Source of the DNA: Welwitschia mirabilis
Lineage: Eukaryota > Gnetophyta > Gnetopsida > Welwitschiales
DNA length: 32,693 nucleotides
Assembly (NCBI GenBank): GCA_051453625.1
Contig: JBOZIK010000001.1
Location: forward strand, 201,033,772-201,066,464
Reading direction: 5' to 3'
Part shown: positions 1-12,309 of the stretch, in pieces
Layout: each line of letters opens with the position of its first letter
Numbering within the stretch: the first letter of the stretch is position 1
Position numbers and translations under genes: made by a program
The notes under the pieces: generated by a model
What the model was told of the DNA's origin: nothing
What the model saw: only the letters and a program-made list of their open reading frames with translations
The model's database searches: none

Positions 1-124
1 CTTCGACGGAATTATGACATTCGGATCACTCCGTCTATACTAGCGTGTTGTATTTTGCATCTTATTTATAATTAACATGATTGAAATTGAAACGTGAACT
101 ATTGCACAAATACACACCGCAACA
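1..124 (+). mobile_element. LTR end fragment (Ty3/gypsy family also present at 30984-32192)
   Basis: This is the reverse complement of the start of the LTR at 30984. Shared blocks include the stretch around CGGATCACTCCGTCTATACT and the terminal CCGCAACA. The LTR end is at 124 (CAACA), and the rest of the LTR runs off the left edge. The next bases (gatat...) do not resemble a primer-binding site, so this is the outer end of a 3' LTR or of a solo LTR in plus orientation. It keeps several CpG sites and looks younger than the copy at 23541. Confidence 0.8.
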
Positions 125-1655
125 GATATCCATATTTTTGTTTCCTTTATTTTTATATGAATACTTCATGGCATTAAAAATCTTTAATTTTATCATCATA
201 TTACTAAAGAGATTTTCATCACCATGTTCCTATAATTAATTAAGCTATTTGAAGTGGCTAGAAAAGGTCTTTTTAGAATAATAGGAATTAATTAATGTGA
301 TGTATTCTCCATGTCCAAAACTACAAAATCCACTAGGAAGTAATAGTTATTAATCTTAATAATAATGTCCTTTATAACTCTTAATGGTATTTTTATAGAA
401 TTATCAACTAGCTAGAGTTAGAGCTTTGTATTTTTAAGTCCTTTCAAGCATGATTTTTTATAGGTTTCATAGGCAAGTAAGTTTATGCTATCTTTTAAGT
501 CTAATAGAGCTTGGTTAAGTTACTTATTTCTTATTATCACTATGATTATGGGGCATTTAGTGTCTTTATACTTGGATAAAAATTTATTTTGAAGGATTGC
601 ATTTATTTGTAATGCTAAAAAGGGTTCTCTTTACATTCATTCATTTTGTCATAGTGCACATATCTTTGATGAATTTTTAATAGGAAGGCAATCATTTAAT
701 GGATTCAAGAAGAGGGATATTTATATTAAATTTCTTAAAGATATATAAAGCCTCTAATTATTTTTTAATGATATTGTTCTTTCGAAGTTATTAGGGAAAA
801 GATAGGGACTTTTTATATAAGGACAAGGTTTCTTCTATTGTTTTATTATTTTCCTTATTTTTTATTAGGGTTGGGTTTTCCTTTTTTTAATTTTGTACTA
901 GTGGATTATCTCATTATTTTCTACTTTTAAGATTATACCCCTTTTGTAAACTTAACTCTCTTTAAATTTTCTTAAGGGATCATGGCAAATTTGCTTGTTT
1001 TTCTTTAGTGTAAGTGGAAATAATTTGGATTTGAATTTAATGAAATTTTTGTAGTATTTTTTTGAGATTATTTAATAATGAGGAATGTTGTTTTAATGTT
1101 TTCTCATTGTTGTGATTAAGTTGAACTTTGGTTTTCATAAACTTTTTATTGATTTCTTAAAAGAAGTGGATGATGATGGTTTTTGGTAATTAGATAGAAA
1201 AGGGTAAGAATATGATAAAGAAAATTAATTTCTTAATTATTTAATATGATTTCAACTATATGAGTTATCCTATTTTAAAGAAAAATTAAGGTGATTTCTC
1301 TACCTAGGATTATATGTATTGGCAGAAGGGTTATTTTTGTTTTTATTTTTTTTTAAACTAATGTCCTATTCCATTTACTTACTCATTATTAGTGCATTAA
1401 AACAAAGGAATGGAGGGAACCGTGACTATTTTATGGATATTTATGTGAAAGATTAGCATTCTAGTTTTTGATTAAAGATGTAAGTAAGGATGAATTGGTT
1501 AGATATTCTAGTTTTCTTATTAATTCATCTACTCTATTATCAACCTTAAAATTTTGGGGTATCTAAATATTATTATAGATCTAATAACATGATGGATATA
1601 GATGGCTCTGTAGGATTTTCTTAGTTTTTTTGAACTCATAATTATGCTTTATAAA
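125..1655. other. AT-rich stretch without a recognisable gene
   Basis: No open frame of useful length, no tRNA or rRNA and no clear protein similarity on either strand. The texture (AT-rich, stops in all frames) is that of heavily decayed transposon sequence, but I cannot assign a family. Confidence 0.5.
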
Positions 1656-2616
1656 NNNNNNNNNNNNNNNNNNNNNNNNNNNNNNNNNNNNNNNNNNNNN
1701 NNNNNNNNNNNNNNNNNNNNNNNNNNNNNNNNNNNNNNNNNNNNNNNNNNNNNNNNNNNNNNNNNNNNNNNNNNNNNNNNNNNNNNNNNNNNNNNNNNNN
1801 NNNNNNNNNNNNNNNNNNNNNNNNNNNNNNNNNNNNNNNNNNNNNNNNNNNNNNNNNNNNNNNNNNNNNNNNNNNNNNNNNNNNNNNNNNNNNNNNNNNN
1901 NNNNNNNNNNNNNNNNNNNNNNNNNNNNNNNNNNNNNNNNNNNNNNNNNNNNNNNNNNNNNNNNNNNNNNNNNNNNNNNNNNNNNNNNNNNNNNNNNNNN
2001 NNNNNNNNNNNNNNNNNNNNNNNNNNNNNNNNNNNNNNNNNNNNNNNNNNNNNNNNNNNNNNNNNNNNNNNNNNNNNNNNNNNNNNNNNNNNNNNNNNNN
2101 NNNNNNNNNNNNNNNNNNNNNNNNNNNNNNNNNNNNNNNNNNNNNNNNNNNNNNNNNNNNNNNNNNNNNNNNNNNNNNNNNNNNNNNNNNNNNNNNNNNN
2201 NNNNNNNNNNNNNNNNNNNNNNNNNNNNNNNNNNNNNNNNNNNNNNNNNNNNNNNNNNNNNNNNNNNNNNNNNNNNNNNNNNNNNNNNNNNNNNNNNNNN
2301 NNNNNNNNNNNNNNNNNNNNNNNNNNNNNNNNNNNNNNNNNNNNNNNNNNNNNNNNNNNNNNNNNNNNNNNNNNNNNNNNNNNNNNNNNNNNNNNNNNNN
2401 NNNNNNNNNNNNNNNNNNNNNNNNNNNNNNNNNNNNNNNNNNNNNNNNNNNNNNNNNNNNNNNNNNNNNNNNNNNNNNNNNNNNNNNNNNNNNNNNNNNN
2501 NNNNNNNNNNNNNNNNNNNNNNNNNNNNNNNNNNNNNNNNNNNNNNNNNNNNNNNNNNNNNNNNNNNNNNNNNNNNNNNNNNNNNNNNNNNNNNNNNNNN
2601 NNNNNNNNNNNNNNNN
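1656..2616. other. Assembly gap (961 N)
   Basis: A run of 961 N. The length is not a round default, so it may be an estimated gap. Apparent open frames across it are artefacts. Confidence 0.99.
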
Positions 2617-3509
2617 AATCATTTATATGCTTATGAAAATGTCTTATGATATTTCTACTAGTAGTTCATTATTTCTTTTTTCAAGGAATTTGTTTTGTGA
2701 TTAGGGAAAAATTTTGAGATGAAGGTCTTATGTAGGTTAGACCATGATCTAATAGACAATGGCTTGAGGGTATAGATCCATGATTTCACCTTTTCCTTTA
2801 AGAAAAATGGAAATAATATAAGCCTAAGGGCATTGTATATGTTTTGGTATTAAGGGATGATTGATAAGACACATTCAAATTCCTTAAGATGTTGGTAAGG
2901 GTCCTTCGTTTCTAAACTATGGAAATAAGATAAAAGTTAGATGATGGAACGTTATACCTAGTTTTTTGTAATCTTTAATTAGTAAACATAAGAGAAATCT
3001 TGATATCAAATGAAAATCCTTCTTTAATTTAAAGCTTATGAAAATTACTATGTAGTGTTACAATTAATAATATATTACATTTCTTATGTCAAAGATATAT
3101 TTCAAATTATAGGATAACTTAATTAATTAATATTAATGTTGAATAATTTTATTATTTTAATTAATAAAGATAATCATGATAATTTTAATAAGAAAATAAA
3201 TTAATAAACTACTAATGTCTAATTATTGATACTTAATAAACCTATTTATGATTAGACATGTCATTCACATGGTTAAATAGTTAAATTGAAAAATTCACTT
3301 AAAGATATAAAATAATAATAGAATTCCTACAAAAGAACCATTTGATATCTTTATCTTAATCATTTATCTATGTGTCTTATTAACATTTAAAAATTAAAAA
3401 AAGAAACTAAAATTACTTGGTAAAAGTCAAAGAAGAATAAGTAGGTAAAAAGTATGAGTAATATGTGCAATTATGACAATTTCTTATAGTCAACTATGAT
3501 ATTTTCTTA
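2617..3509. other. AT-rich stretch without a recognisable gene
   Basis: Stops occur in every frame and I see no domain motif. Short AT-rich direct repeats are frequent, for example the taattaattaatatt-type runs near 3118-3240. Nothing functional can be supported. Confidence 0.5.
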
Positions 3510-3580
3510 CATTTAATTATTATATTTTTATTATATTCAATTATTAAATTTTTATTACATTTAATTATGATATTTCTTTC
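3510..3580. repeat. Tandem repeat, 3 x 24 bp
   Basis: Three consecutive units (3510-3533, 3534-3557, 3558-3580) share the pattern CATTTAATTATTATATTT with a few substitutions each. It is AT-rich and non-coding. Confidence 0.8.
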
Positions 3581-3963
3581 TTGTGATTTTTGGATCATTA
3601 AAAGTACAAACATGTGAATAAGTACATGCACTTTTATATATAAATCAAAAAGGATAAATGAGTAGAATTTATTTTATCATGACTTTTATTCTTATTGATA
3701 TTTTTTAATGTACTTTATTCAAAAAATATTATTTTTCTTATTATATCACATAGAAGTTTTAAAATTGAGGCATTTAATTCTTATAGTGCATTTTAAATAT
3801 GTTTTAGAATGATTATGAGTCTATGGAGGATTAAGAAGGAACCATCATGAGGAAATGATGCATGTAATAATCTTACTATTAAAGAAATAAAATTACTGAC
3901 TTAAATTAGATGTATGAGTTATAAATATGATTTCTTTTATCATTCATACATTACTTTTATTCT

Positions 3964-4185
3964 TACACAAGCTCTTATCACTAGTCATTCATCATTAATG
4001 TCGCTTCTACACAAGCTCATCCAACTTGTCATTGATTAATCTTATCATTGTTATTCAAATGTTCGTTTCACATTTACACAAGATCTAATCCAATTTATCA
4101 TTGATTAATCTTATTAGTTTAAGTCATGTGATCATATCACTTTTACAAAAAGTCCATCCAACTTATCATTGATGAATTTATCAAT
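3964..4185. repeat. Imperfect tandem repeat, period about 67-69 bp
   Basis: TACACAAG-type starts recur at 3964, 4008, 4075 and 4144. The later units share CCAACTTGTCATTGATTAAT or close variants. The first unit is shortened (44 bp). The array sits about 90 bp upstream of a TATA-like box, a layout often seen in LTR U3 regions. Confidence 0.7.
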
Positions 4186-4273
4186 AAAAAAGATATTTCT
4201 TTATCTTATGGATAAAAATTATGTGAATGGTATTTAACTAGTTATATTAACAACCCTTGGTACATCATTTATT

Positions 4274-4281
4274 TATAAATA
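4274..4281 (+). promoter_or_regulatory. TATA-like box of a possible LTR or promoter remnant
   Basis: TATAAATA is preceded by the 67-bp tandem array and followed by CT-rich leader-like sequence. No gene follows that I can recognise, so this may be the promoter of an old LTR whose borders I cannot find. In such AT-rich DNA the motif could also be chance. Confidence 0.3.
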
Positions 4282-4400
4282 GAAACATCTTGTTTTTTCT
4301 CAAGCTAATATTATTTAAATAATTTTATACTACCAAAATTTCTTCTCAATTTTTCATCCTCATATGTGTGGAGTTAGAGCTTGAATCTTGGATCTTGAAT

Positions 4401-4436
4401 CTTGAAGCTTAGAGTTTAAGTCTTAGAAGCTTCAAG
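4401..4436. repeat. Inverted repeat with 10-bp perfect arms
   Basis: CTTGAAGCTT at 4401-4410 pairs with AAGCTTCAAG at 4427-4436 around a 16-base loop. It lies in a stretch rich in CTTGAA/CTTGGA microrepeats (4376-4455), about 120 bp after the TATA-like box. Confidence 0.7.
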
Positions 4437-7400
4437 CTAGGATCTTGGAGCTTAGGACTTCATCAATCTTCTTTAAGAATCATTGATATTGTTTCCTCAA
4501 AGTAGGTTCTTCTTTATAAGAATTATAGCTCCATTTCTTTCTTAGTTTAGATTTAAGAGATCTTTTTATGTTCTTAAATGATGGAACTATCAATGAATAT
4601 TTTCCCTCTTATTGACATAGACTATGATGAGGGAGAGAGTTGAAGGACCTTTTAACATATTTAGATTCTATGTATCTAATGGATATTTTTACCAACTAAC
4701 TAAGGGACTTACTATAATTTTGGATTGGGTACCCATGTTGTTATGCATTATCTTATTTTTAAAATGTATTTTATGTTATATTAGCATTAGAGTTCTTATT
4801 AGGATGAATGATTCTGATCCTTGAAATCCATTTATGCTAAGCACTTCTTTTTGAAAAATCCTAAGGCTCATGGTATTTGATGCATTTTGTATTATTTTAA
4901 GTTGAGTTTGTATTACTTATAATTGTGTTTTATATACTTTTAATATAATTTTTATTTTGTATTTTTATTTAAGTTGTTAGTTCTTATTTCTATAAATTAG
5001 TATGAGTTCTTTTGTTCTTAGTTTAGTAAACGTTAACATTTTTTAAAAGTGAAGCATAATTTAAAAAAGCAATAAATCATTCAGTAGTAAGTAAATATTT
5101 ATTAAATGTTTAATGTAAGTTTAGAACCATAAAAAAACATTTTTATGAAAATAAAATAATTTTTAAATAGTAGAAAATAGTAAGAAAAACATCTCAGTTT
5201 TTAAAATTTAAAGGCATCTTCAAATAAAAATGAAGTAGTTCAAGTTTTATAGAATTGAATAATATTTCTATAAAGTATTTATTTATTTAAAAACTCCAAG
5301 TACATTAAAAGTTATAAGCATTTTACTAAAAGATATTGTTTTAGCAACTCTAAAATTTAAGTAGTTCTTACAGTCAAATTGTAACCTTATAAAATATGTT
5401 TATACTAAATTAAATTTAATAAAATTAGTTTTTAGTGATACTATGATTAATTTAGTTTCAAAAAAGTAATTCTAATTTACTCTGACATTTTCAAATAATT
5501 AATTAGAAAGTTTTAGTTTTAGTACCTTTTAAAACTATGAAAGTTTATAAAATTAATTAATGCAAGTATCAAATTATTTTAAATACTATATATGATTTTA
5601 ATTAACTTAAATTTGTTTTTATTATTTTTATATATTACTTATTAATATTTAAACTCTTATTCTTACATTTTGAGCATGGACATCAAATCTGTTTACTTAA
5701 CAATTCTAGAGATGTGTAGCCCAATCTACTGGCTTTATTAATGTTTTTTATAATCAAATACATATATATTTTACTTATATTTATTTTGATTTAGGTGCTA
5801 AAAATTCATCTATATAATTTTAAAGTTGGATTAGTTCCATAAATGTAGCATGTTTCTACAATAGAACTTTGATGTGCTAATGTGCCTTAGTTTAAAAAGA
5901 ATTATTATAATGTAGAAAAATAGAGGGATGTCTTCTTTTATGTATTATTACTATTATGCTTTGTAAATTTATTGTTTTCCATTGTTTATTAAAAAATTAG
6001 AATGATATTTATATACTCTTTTTTTTACTATACAATTATTTTTATAAAATAAACGTATTAATGATTAGAATTATTGCTACTATGTTAACAATCCACTACA
6101 TATTTACATAATTTTATGCTTGCATTTTTATGGTAAATTTATTTATTTGGATTAAAATAACCATAATAATTATTCATTACCATCCTTGGATTTCATCATC
6201 AAAGTGGATTGCATTGTACTTTGATTTATAAACCCTTCTAGAAGTGGTTTTAATCACTACTGTCCTATCCTACTCATGTATGAACTTACTTGAACTTAAT
6301 ATCTTAAGCTCTTTATAATAAAGGATTATGTTATACTATCTTGAATTGCTTCAAAGAAGTAGGGGTAATTTGTAAGCATACATTTACTTCATGTACCACC
6401 TATCACTATATTAGGGATATATCAAGTTAAAATTTAAGCCCATGAAGTTAAGCACAACCATATTTGTATAGTATAAAACATAAAGTAGAATCAACGCATG
6501 TCTGGATGGTGGTTAGATATTAAGTTAGAATGCCACTAATAAGAGTTACAACCTCCTATTATATTAGTTAGACTATCCTAAATTTTATCCATGTATGTGA
6601 TAAAATAAGTTAACATCCCATTAACTTGATATAAGATATCTTTGTATGGTGAAAACAAAAGTTAGGAATAAATATAAGACACAATTTTGACATTATTATT
6701 GTATGTAGACATAAAGTATTTATACTTAAGTAGTAATTATGTTATTTAATTATTTTCAATCTTATAATGTTTTAATAGGATCTAAGTAGGAATTAACCCT
6801 AGGTTTTGCTGTACATGTTATTTAATAATGGAAAAATATTATGCTTAATTAGAGTAAATTAAGTGAGGGTGTTACATAAAAGGCTTAAATTCTAACCTCT
6901 AACTAATAGATAGTTGCACTGTACAAGATGGAATTACCAAGTATTATGATTAAAGCTAATCATGCAGGGTTTTCTTAGGTTGGGTATTAACTACATTGGC
7001 TTGAGATTTGATTACCTCTTGGGTAAGGGAGTAAGAAATTAATCGATTCATCATTTTCGAGTTAGACAAAGATCCATTAAAGGGAATTGGGAATATAGTG
7101 AATTATTCAAATTATGTTGTTCTTGTAATGATGAGAAGATTTGTTAATTATTATTTGGATTATTTTGACAAGAGGATTCTTGTTCCCTTTGGAAGTCATC
7201 AGGGGATTGGTTTTATGATGTACTTCTTCGATCAGTAAAGAGGTTCATTCCATCAATAGGGTTTTAAATTAATATACCTAACTCATCATGAATCCAGGCA
7301 TGAAAAAATACATCAGATAAGTTGTTAGCTAGTTATAAAAGGTGTTTATAAAGTTTACAAGAAACATAGGTTTTTGGATTTTATCAGAGGGTTCTATAAA

Positions 7401-8405
7401 AGTATCATGTTTTCTCAAGTAGGAACAAGTGCTCAGAGATTAGGGAAGATGGCATATTGGTCTGGTTATGAGTTATGATTTTAGAAAGTTCACACCAATT
7501 TGCAAATGCTTCATGGAATGTTTATCATACCGGGATCATAGAAAAATAAAATAGACATGAAACGAAAAAATGCACATGAAAGTAAAGTTTAATAAAATCA
7601 TAATTTTATTTATTTTTAATGTTTAAAAAAAGAAAACAAAAATTAATCCAAATTGTAAAAGCATATAAAGTAAAGAAAAAGAAGTAACATGAGTTAAAAA
7701 TTTTAGTTTTCCTTATTAAGTAAATTGCAAAAACACATTATTAGACCTACAAAAAAAAGTTAGAGTAAGAATAAAATTAACTTGAAACTAAACTAGTTCA
7801 AGTATTATTGTAATGACTAGTGCCAACCACTAGAAAACAAATAAAAGAAAAGAAAAAGAGAATCAGATGGGGTATTACTAAAGTGGACTAGTACACATCA
7901 CTGACAAAATAAAAACTAACTATAAAGCTTACATGAAAAAAAAGTAGATGCTCTTCTATGTTACTACCATGTCATTATCCCTAGTAAGAGTGCCAAATTA
8001 TATTCATTTCATACAATGCACTAGATTTAAGTAAGCTTGTACTTAGTATCATTCTTTTCACTAGGATAATTAGGATAGTTTCTTAGAAGGTTTACTGCCC
8101 CTTGGTTCTTGTAACTTATGAATTAACCAAAAAGATAAAAGAAGAAAGAGTTGAAAATAATGGTTGTAAAACTTTGACTTGGAAAAGAAGGGAAGAAAGT
8201 AAGCTTCAATTTTTCATTGACTCATTCACTAGAAATCCTTCACTTTAATGATATCCTACTCTTTCCCTATAACATACTTTGCACTATTAAGTATATTATC
8301 TTAGGTCATGATGACATAATCTATTAATCATATGAGGAATGGTAAATGCAATTGTTACTTGATCCTTTATAGCCTTAAGATAATAATGAAAAGTAAGTAC
8401 CTTAT
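4437..8405. other. AT-rich intergenic sequence, no gene supported
   Basis: Nearly 4 kb with stops in all frames. The longest open stretch (4624-4824, 66 codons) resembles nothing and has no codon bias. No tRNA, LTR border or coding domain was recognised. It is probably decayed transposon sequence. Confidence 0.5.
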
Positions 8406-8408
8406 GTA

Positions 8409-8430
8409 AACTATAAGAAATATAGGATTT
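8409..8430 (+). repeat. Left terminal inverted repeat of the CACTA element
   Basis: Pairs with 21261-21282 (17 of 22 matches by eye). The first base has changed from the family's C to A and the fifth-position context is CTATAAG. The target duplication 'gta' lies just outside at 8406-8408. Confidence 0.75.
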
Positions 8431-8690
8431 TAAGGAGTTTATTTAAATAAATACCTTAAATATAGGTCATTTTAAGGTATTCATTTTCAATAAACACCTT
8501 GAATTTTAAAAAAAAAAAGAAATCTGTTTAAGGCATAATGACATAAAAAATGCCTTACAAGCCTATATCAAACGTTTTTAAAGCATTTATAGAAAAACAT
8601 CTTAAATGTTTTTTATCTTTTAAGATGTTTAACCAAATAAATGCCACAAAATACATCATCTTTTAAGGCATTTAATAGGACAAAAGCCAT
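8427..8690. repeat. Left subterminal repeat cluster
   Basis: At least eight short motifs of the form TTTTAAGGCATTT or its complement occur in both orientations, for example near 8461, 8527, 8549, 8618 and 8660. The 15-mer AAGCATTTATAGAAA at 8581-8595 recurs exactly in the right cluster at 21120. In CACTA elements such subterminal repeats bind the element's own TnpA-like protein. The open frame at 8641-8871 lies partly in this cluster and is not a credible gene. Confidence 0.75.
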
Positions 8691-10536
8691 AAAATCTCAA
8701 CTCATTAAAAAGATAATCCCACATATTGCCAAAAATAAAGCATCATGTGTAGACATCATAAAATCTGAAAACATTGATGTGCATAGTTGCTTTAAAGAGG
8801 CTTTTTTTTCCTTTGAAATTGGAGGCATCCTAAGTATACTATTTTCCTTTTACATGTATTTGTTGAAGTAGTAATTCACAAGGATAGTGCTAGAATTATT
8901 ACACAAAATGATGAAAATGAGAAGTAGGAGAAGAATATGCACTTTTTGAAATAAAAAGACTAGCTAAATCTTCTAGTAAGGACTTTGAAGTTTTTTTCAT
9001 ATTAGGAAATGCTTATTCACCCACAATCCAAATTTCTTACTATCTAAATAGCCTATAAGGTATGTAAAATCTTGGTTTTGTGTTTAATTTACAAAATTTT
9101 ATGTTTAATAAAAAGGACTCTTAATGTCTTATTTTTAGAAATTTCAAGTATGGTATCTTCTTTGTTGCTACCTTTATTGCATATTCTTCCTCGTCTATTC
9201 ATATTTTTTCTATCATTGGTAATTTTCTATGTTTATTTACAATAGCGTTTTCACTTCTCATCTCTTCTTTTCTTATGTGAAATAAGATATTTTGTAACAT
9301 TCTATCTAATATTAATTATATTATTGAAGTCAAGAACAAACACTAGAGATTGTGCACTAATTACTTAGATAACTTAAGGTCATGTGGGATTTGAATACAA
9401 AAGTTCACAATGAGAATTTGAGATCCTAAAAATCTCAAATTAATGATATAAAAGTGCAAAGTAGTCCATAAAATTCCAAAAGAGTTGAATGTTAAAATGC
9501 CAAATTTACTGCCATGTGGAGATTTGTAGCAAAAAAAATGGATTGTAGACAATGACAACATCTAATATTCCATTTGGCAGTAAGTTTAGTTTCCAACCTT
9601 ACTAAAGGCTTAAAGCTATTCTAGTCCAAAAACCACCAAAGGCTCATAATGTGATGCTGAGATCTTGAGGGTATGGATCTAAACAAACCAACAATTATGA
9701 GCTTTAATTTAAATAAAAGATGAAATGAGTTTCATCTTTATTCTTTGTGTTCATCATACATCTGATTAGTTCTATAGAAAAACATAGACCTAAGACTTCT
9801 TTCATGTTATTAAGGTTAATCCCTCTTTTTAGGATTAGATAAAAATATATGCTTTTAAACCACAGATTCAAAAAAACACATTTTGTGATTAGGTTATGTA
9901 GCAAAGAAAATGTTGATACTGACATATACAAATTAACATAATTAAAGGTTGAAGTACCAAAACCATTGGTATGCGCCAAAAAGCTTAAAATGATCATAGA
10001 AATTGGCATTAAAAGCCCATCATTATAATGATATTTATCCTTAATCTTAATGAATCTAAAAGCTTAATGTATTTGTACAAAAGCTTCTATTATGAAGCCA
10101 TGATTTTAGTTAGTTCTTTATTCTAAGTATTCTCTCCCAAAAGGAATTGTTATCAACGTTAATAGAGAGACACTAAGATCTCTTAAAATTTGAAACTAAT
10201 TTCCCATTTTTTAGCGTATTCCATGAAGAGGAATTTGTAAAACCCTCTATAAGACACATTATTCTCTCTGCTTCTTTATCTAGACAACTCCTTAACACAA
10301 TGAAGGTCTTAATTTTAGTCTGTTCCCATCTACCAAAATCAAGTAGCTTCTTTGATTTATTTTGGAGATTCTTAGTTATTGGTAGATCTCCCTATTGGGT
10401 ATAGTTACCTACTATATAGTTGAGGCTTTAATTTAAGTAATTAAATAGATATGTTAACCTACTTTATAGTGGAGGCCTTGACTTAAGTAATTAAAACATG
10501 ATTGTGATTATGTCTCTATTACTATTCTAAAAGTAA
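8691..10536. other. Transposon interior upstream of the first recognisable CRWN exon
   Basis: No transposase motif and no open frame with protein similarity on either strand. It may hold decayed first exons and introns of the captured gene, but I could not align any. A 10-bp perfect inverted repeat (AATTTGAGAT, arms 9415-9424 and 9432-9441) lies here. Confidence 0.45.
10404..10499. repeat. Tandem duplication, about 48 bp x 2
   Basis: Units 10404-10452 and 10453-10499 both run GTTA(A)CCTACT..TATAGT.GAGGC and then TTAAGTAATTAAA. The duplication lies just upstream of the first recognisable CRWN exon. Confidence 0.75.
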
Positions 10537-12309
10537 GAGCAAGGGACTTCAAGTATATCTTCTAAGAATAAGCTTGTAGAATCATATGAAATAGTGATAA
10601 GCACCAAGGAAAAGTCTTTGAGATTTAATTCAAAGTTGCATTCAACTAAAGCATTACAAAAAGAAGTAAGTCACTTAAGGTCAGAAATAAAAAGGAGGTT
10701 AAAAGCACCCTTCATAGAGAGAGATATTCTTTTAAAATAGAGTAAGTTTAATGTACGTTGAGTCATGTTAATTAGAAATCCTATTAATACTTCCCTAAGT
10801 GGATTTTTTGGGCATAAAATATTTCACTTGTTAAATAATTTATTTTTACATATAGTTTATGTTTGAATGCTACTAATTTTTTAAATCCAAAATTACTAGT
10901 ATATAACTTAGACTACTGATATATATTTTTAACTTTTTATACTTCAAAATGCCCATTTTCTATAACAACATTGGTTTCTAGATGTGCACTTTATTAGTAA
11001 CTTAAATTTTTGTTATCATGTATGCTGTTTAAATGTGTACTTATCTAGCAACTTCAATTACCGCTTGTCATGTCTTATGAACAAATGTAATAAATGGGAA
11101 TTTGAGCTGACTTATGAGAAGCAGAACTTACTATAATGGAAGAAGAAGTTGCAAGAAGCCTATGAAAGACGACAATAAGATCAAACATTTTTGAATTAAA
11201 AAGAATAAGATGTAATTAAGAGAGAAGAGGGAGTTAGAAAAATTAAGAAAGAATTGGAACAATTATAAAAAAGGAATAAAAGATGTTTTGCATGCCTAAA
11301 GGAGAAGGAAACTAATATAAGTACAAGATTATCTACTTAATTCCAGAGAAGAGATTTTTTGTAGTTATGTGCTTTGATTTTGTAGTTTTACCCATCAGCA
11401 TCCATACATTACTTGTAAGTAAAAGCATTAAGCCTTTTTATTTCCTTCTAGAAGCAGTTAAAATGGACCTATTTCTAAGCAAGAGGGAGAAAGAGTTTCT
11501 TGTACTATAGAAGAGATTCAACAACAAAGAAAAAGTAATTGTCATGTATCATAATCATTTCTATGAGTATCAACTCTATATTTTTAGCTTTTTTACTTTT
11601 ATTGGATGGATTTCAGATTAATGTTACTTTTTACTATACATTTCTTATAATTGATATTTTTTAATAAATAAGTGTAACTATAATTATATATATTTGTTTT
11701 TATTTTTTAAGGAAGAGATTCAAAAGATTATTAATGATTAGAAGGTATAACTTGACACAAACAGAGCTGAATTTGAGTTAAAAGTTGAAGAGAAGATAGA
11801 TCAATTGAAAGATGAGCTTGACAAAAGAAAAATGTTATTGCACATATGAAGCCTAATTAGATTTACCTTTTTTGGGTATAACAATTATCATCATCATCAT
11901 TATTATTATTATTTAATAATATATTCTTATACATTGTCATAAACTTAAACATTATTCTCCTAAAAATGGTCTTCTTATACATTCTCAAAAACTTGAACTT
12001 TATTCTTTTATAGATGAAATAGAAAATCAAATATAAAACCATAAAAAATAAAATGAGAAAGGTATACATCATTTCATGTGATTATGCACTATTTGATTTG
12101 GAATCAATTTGATGAAAGAACTTAACTTTCATGCTTTGATTTGATTGGTATGGCATGTCCAAGATTCTTTGGATGACCTATGTGGGATTTCTCAATAGAA
12201 TCACACTACTATGTAAGTCTTGTGAATAGTAATATGGCCAAATTACAAAGGTAGTTCTTTTCGATTCATTAGTAATCTTGACTCAATGAGCTTTAAGATG
12301 GAATAATAG
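10537..12309 (+). pseudogene. Decayed upstream exons of a CRWN (NMCP1-like) gene
   Basis: Four exon remnants in gene order encode coiled-coil stretches typical of the middle of CRWN proteins. (1) About 10537-10741 contains EKSLRFNSKLHSTKALQKEV and EVSHLRSEIKRRL, open until a TAG at 10738. (2) About 11080-11350 has KWEFELTYEKQNLL and KEKETNISTRLST in one frame, with several in-frame stops. (3) 11452-11534 (AG before, GT after) has LSKREKEFLVL, one stop, KRFNNKEK. (4) 11712-11833 begins phase 0 with EEIQKIIND, then AEFELKVEEKIDQLKDELDK, with TAG and TAA. A TAA-TAG pair at 12304-12309 stands where two glutamine codons (CAA CAG) are likely. Most stops could come from CAA/CAG by C-to-T change. The frame is well kept, so decay was by substitution more than by indels. 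Intact parents form the coiled-coil nuclear lamina. Confidence 0.75.
11885..11913. repeat. Trinucleotide microsatellite (ATC/ATT)n
   Basis: A run of ATC units followed by ATT units, in intron-like sequence between the fourth decayed exon and the large exon. Confidence 0.85.

Noticed and set aside
1642-2636. Open frames of 326-330 codons on both strands
   Set aside because: They consist almost wholly of N; they are artefacts of the gap.
4624-4824. 66-codon frame starting MMRERVEG
   Set aside because: Short, hydrophobic because of T-rich DNA, with no similarity that I recognise.
9704-10009. 101-codon minus-strand frame in the transposon's left part, considered as transposase
   Set aside because: Contains none of the features of a CACTA transposase that I know and reads as a random T-rich frame.
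11885-11913. ATC/ATT run as a possible coding poly-Asp/Asn tract
   Set aside because: It falls between decayed exons, with no open frame around it; an ordinary microsatellite.
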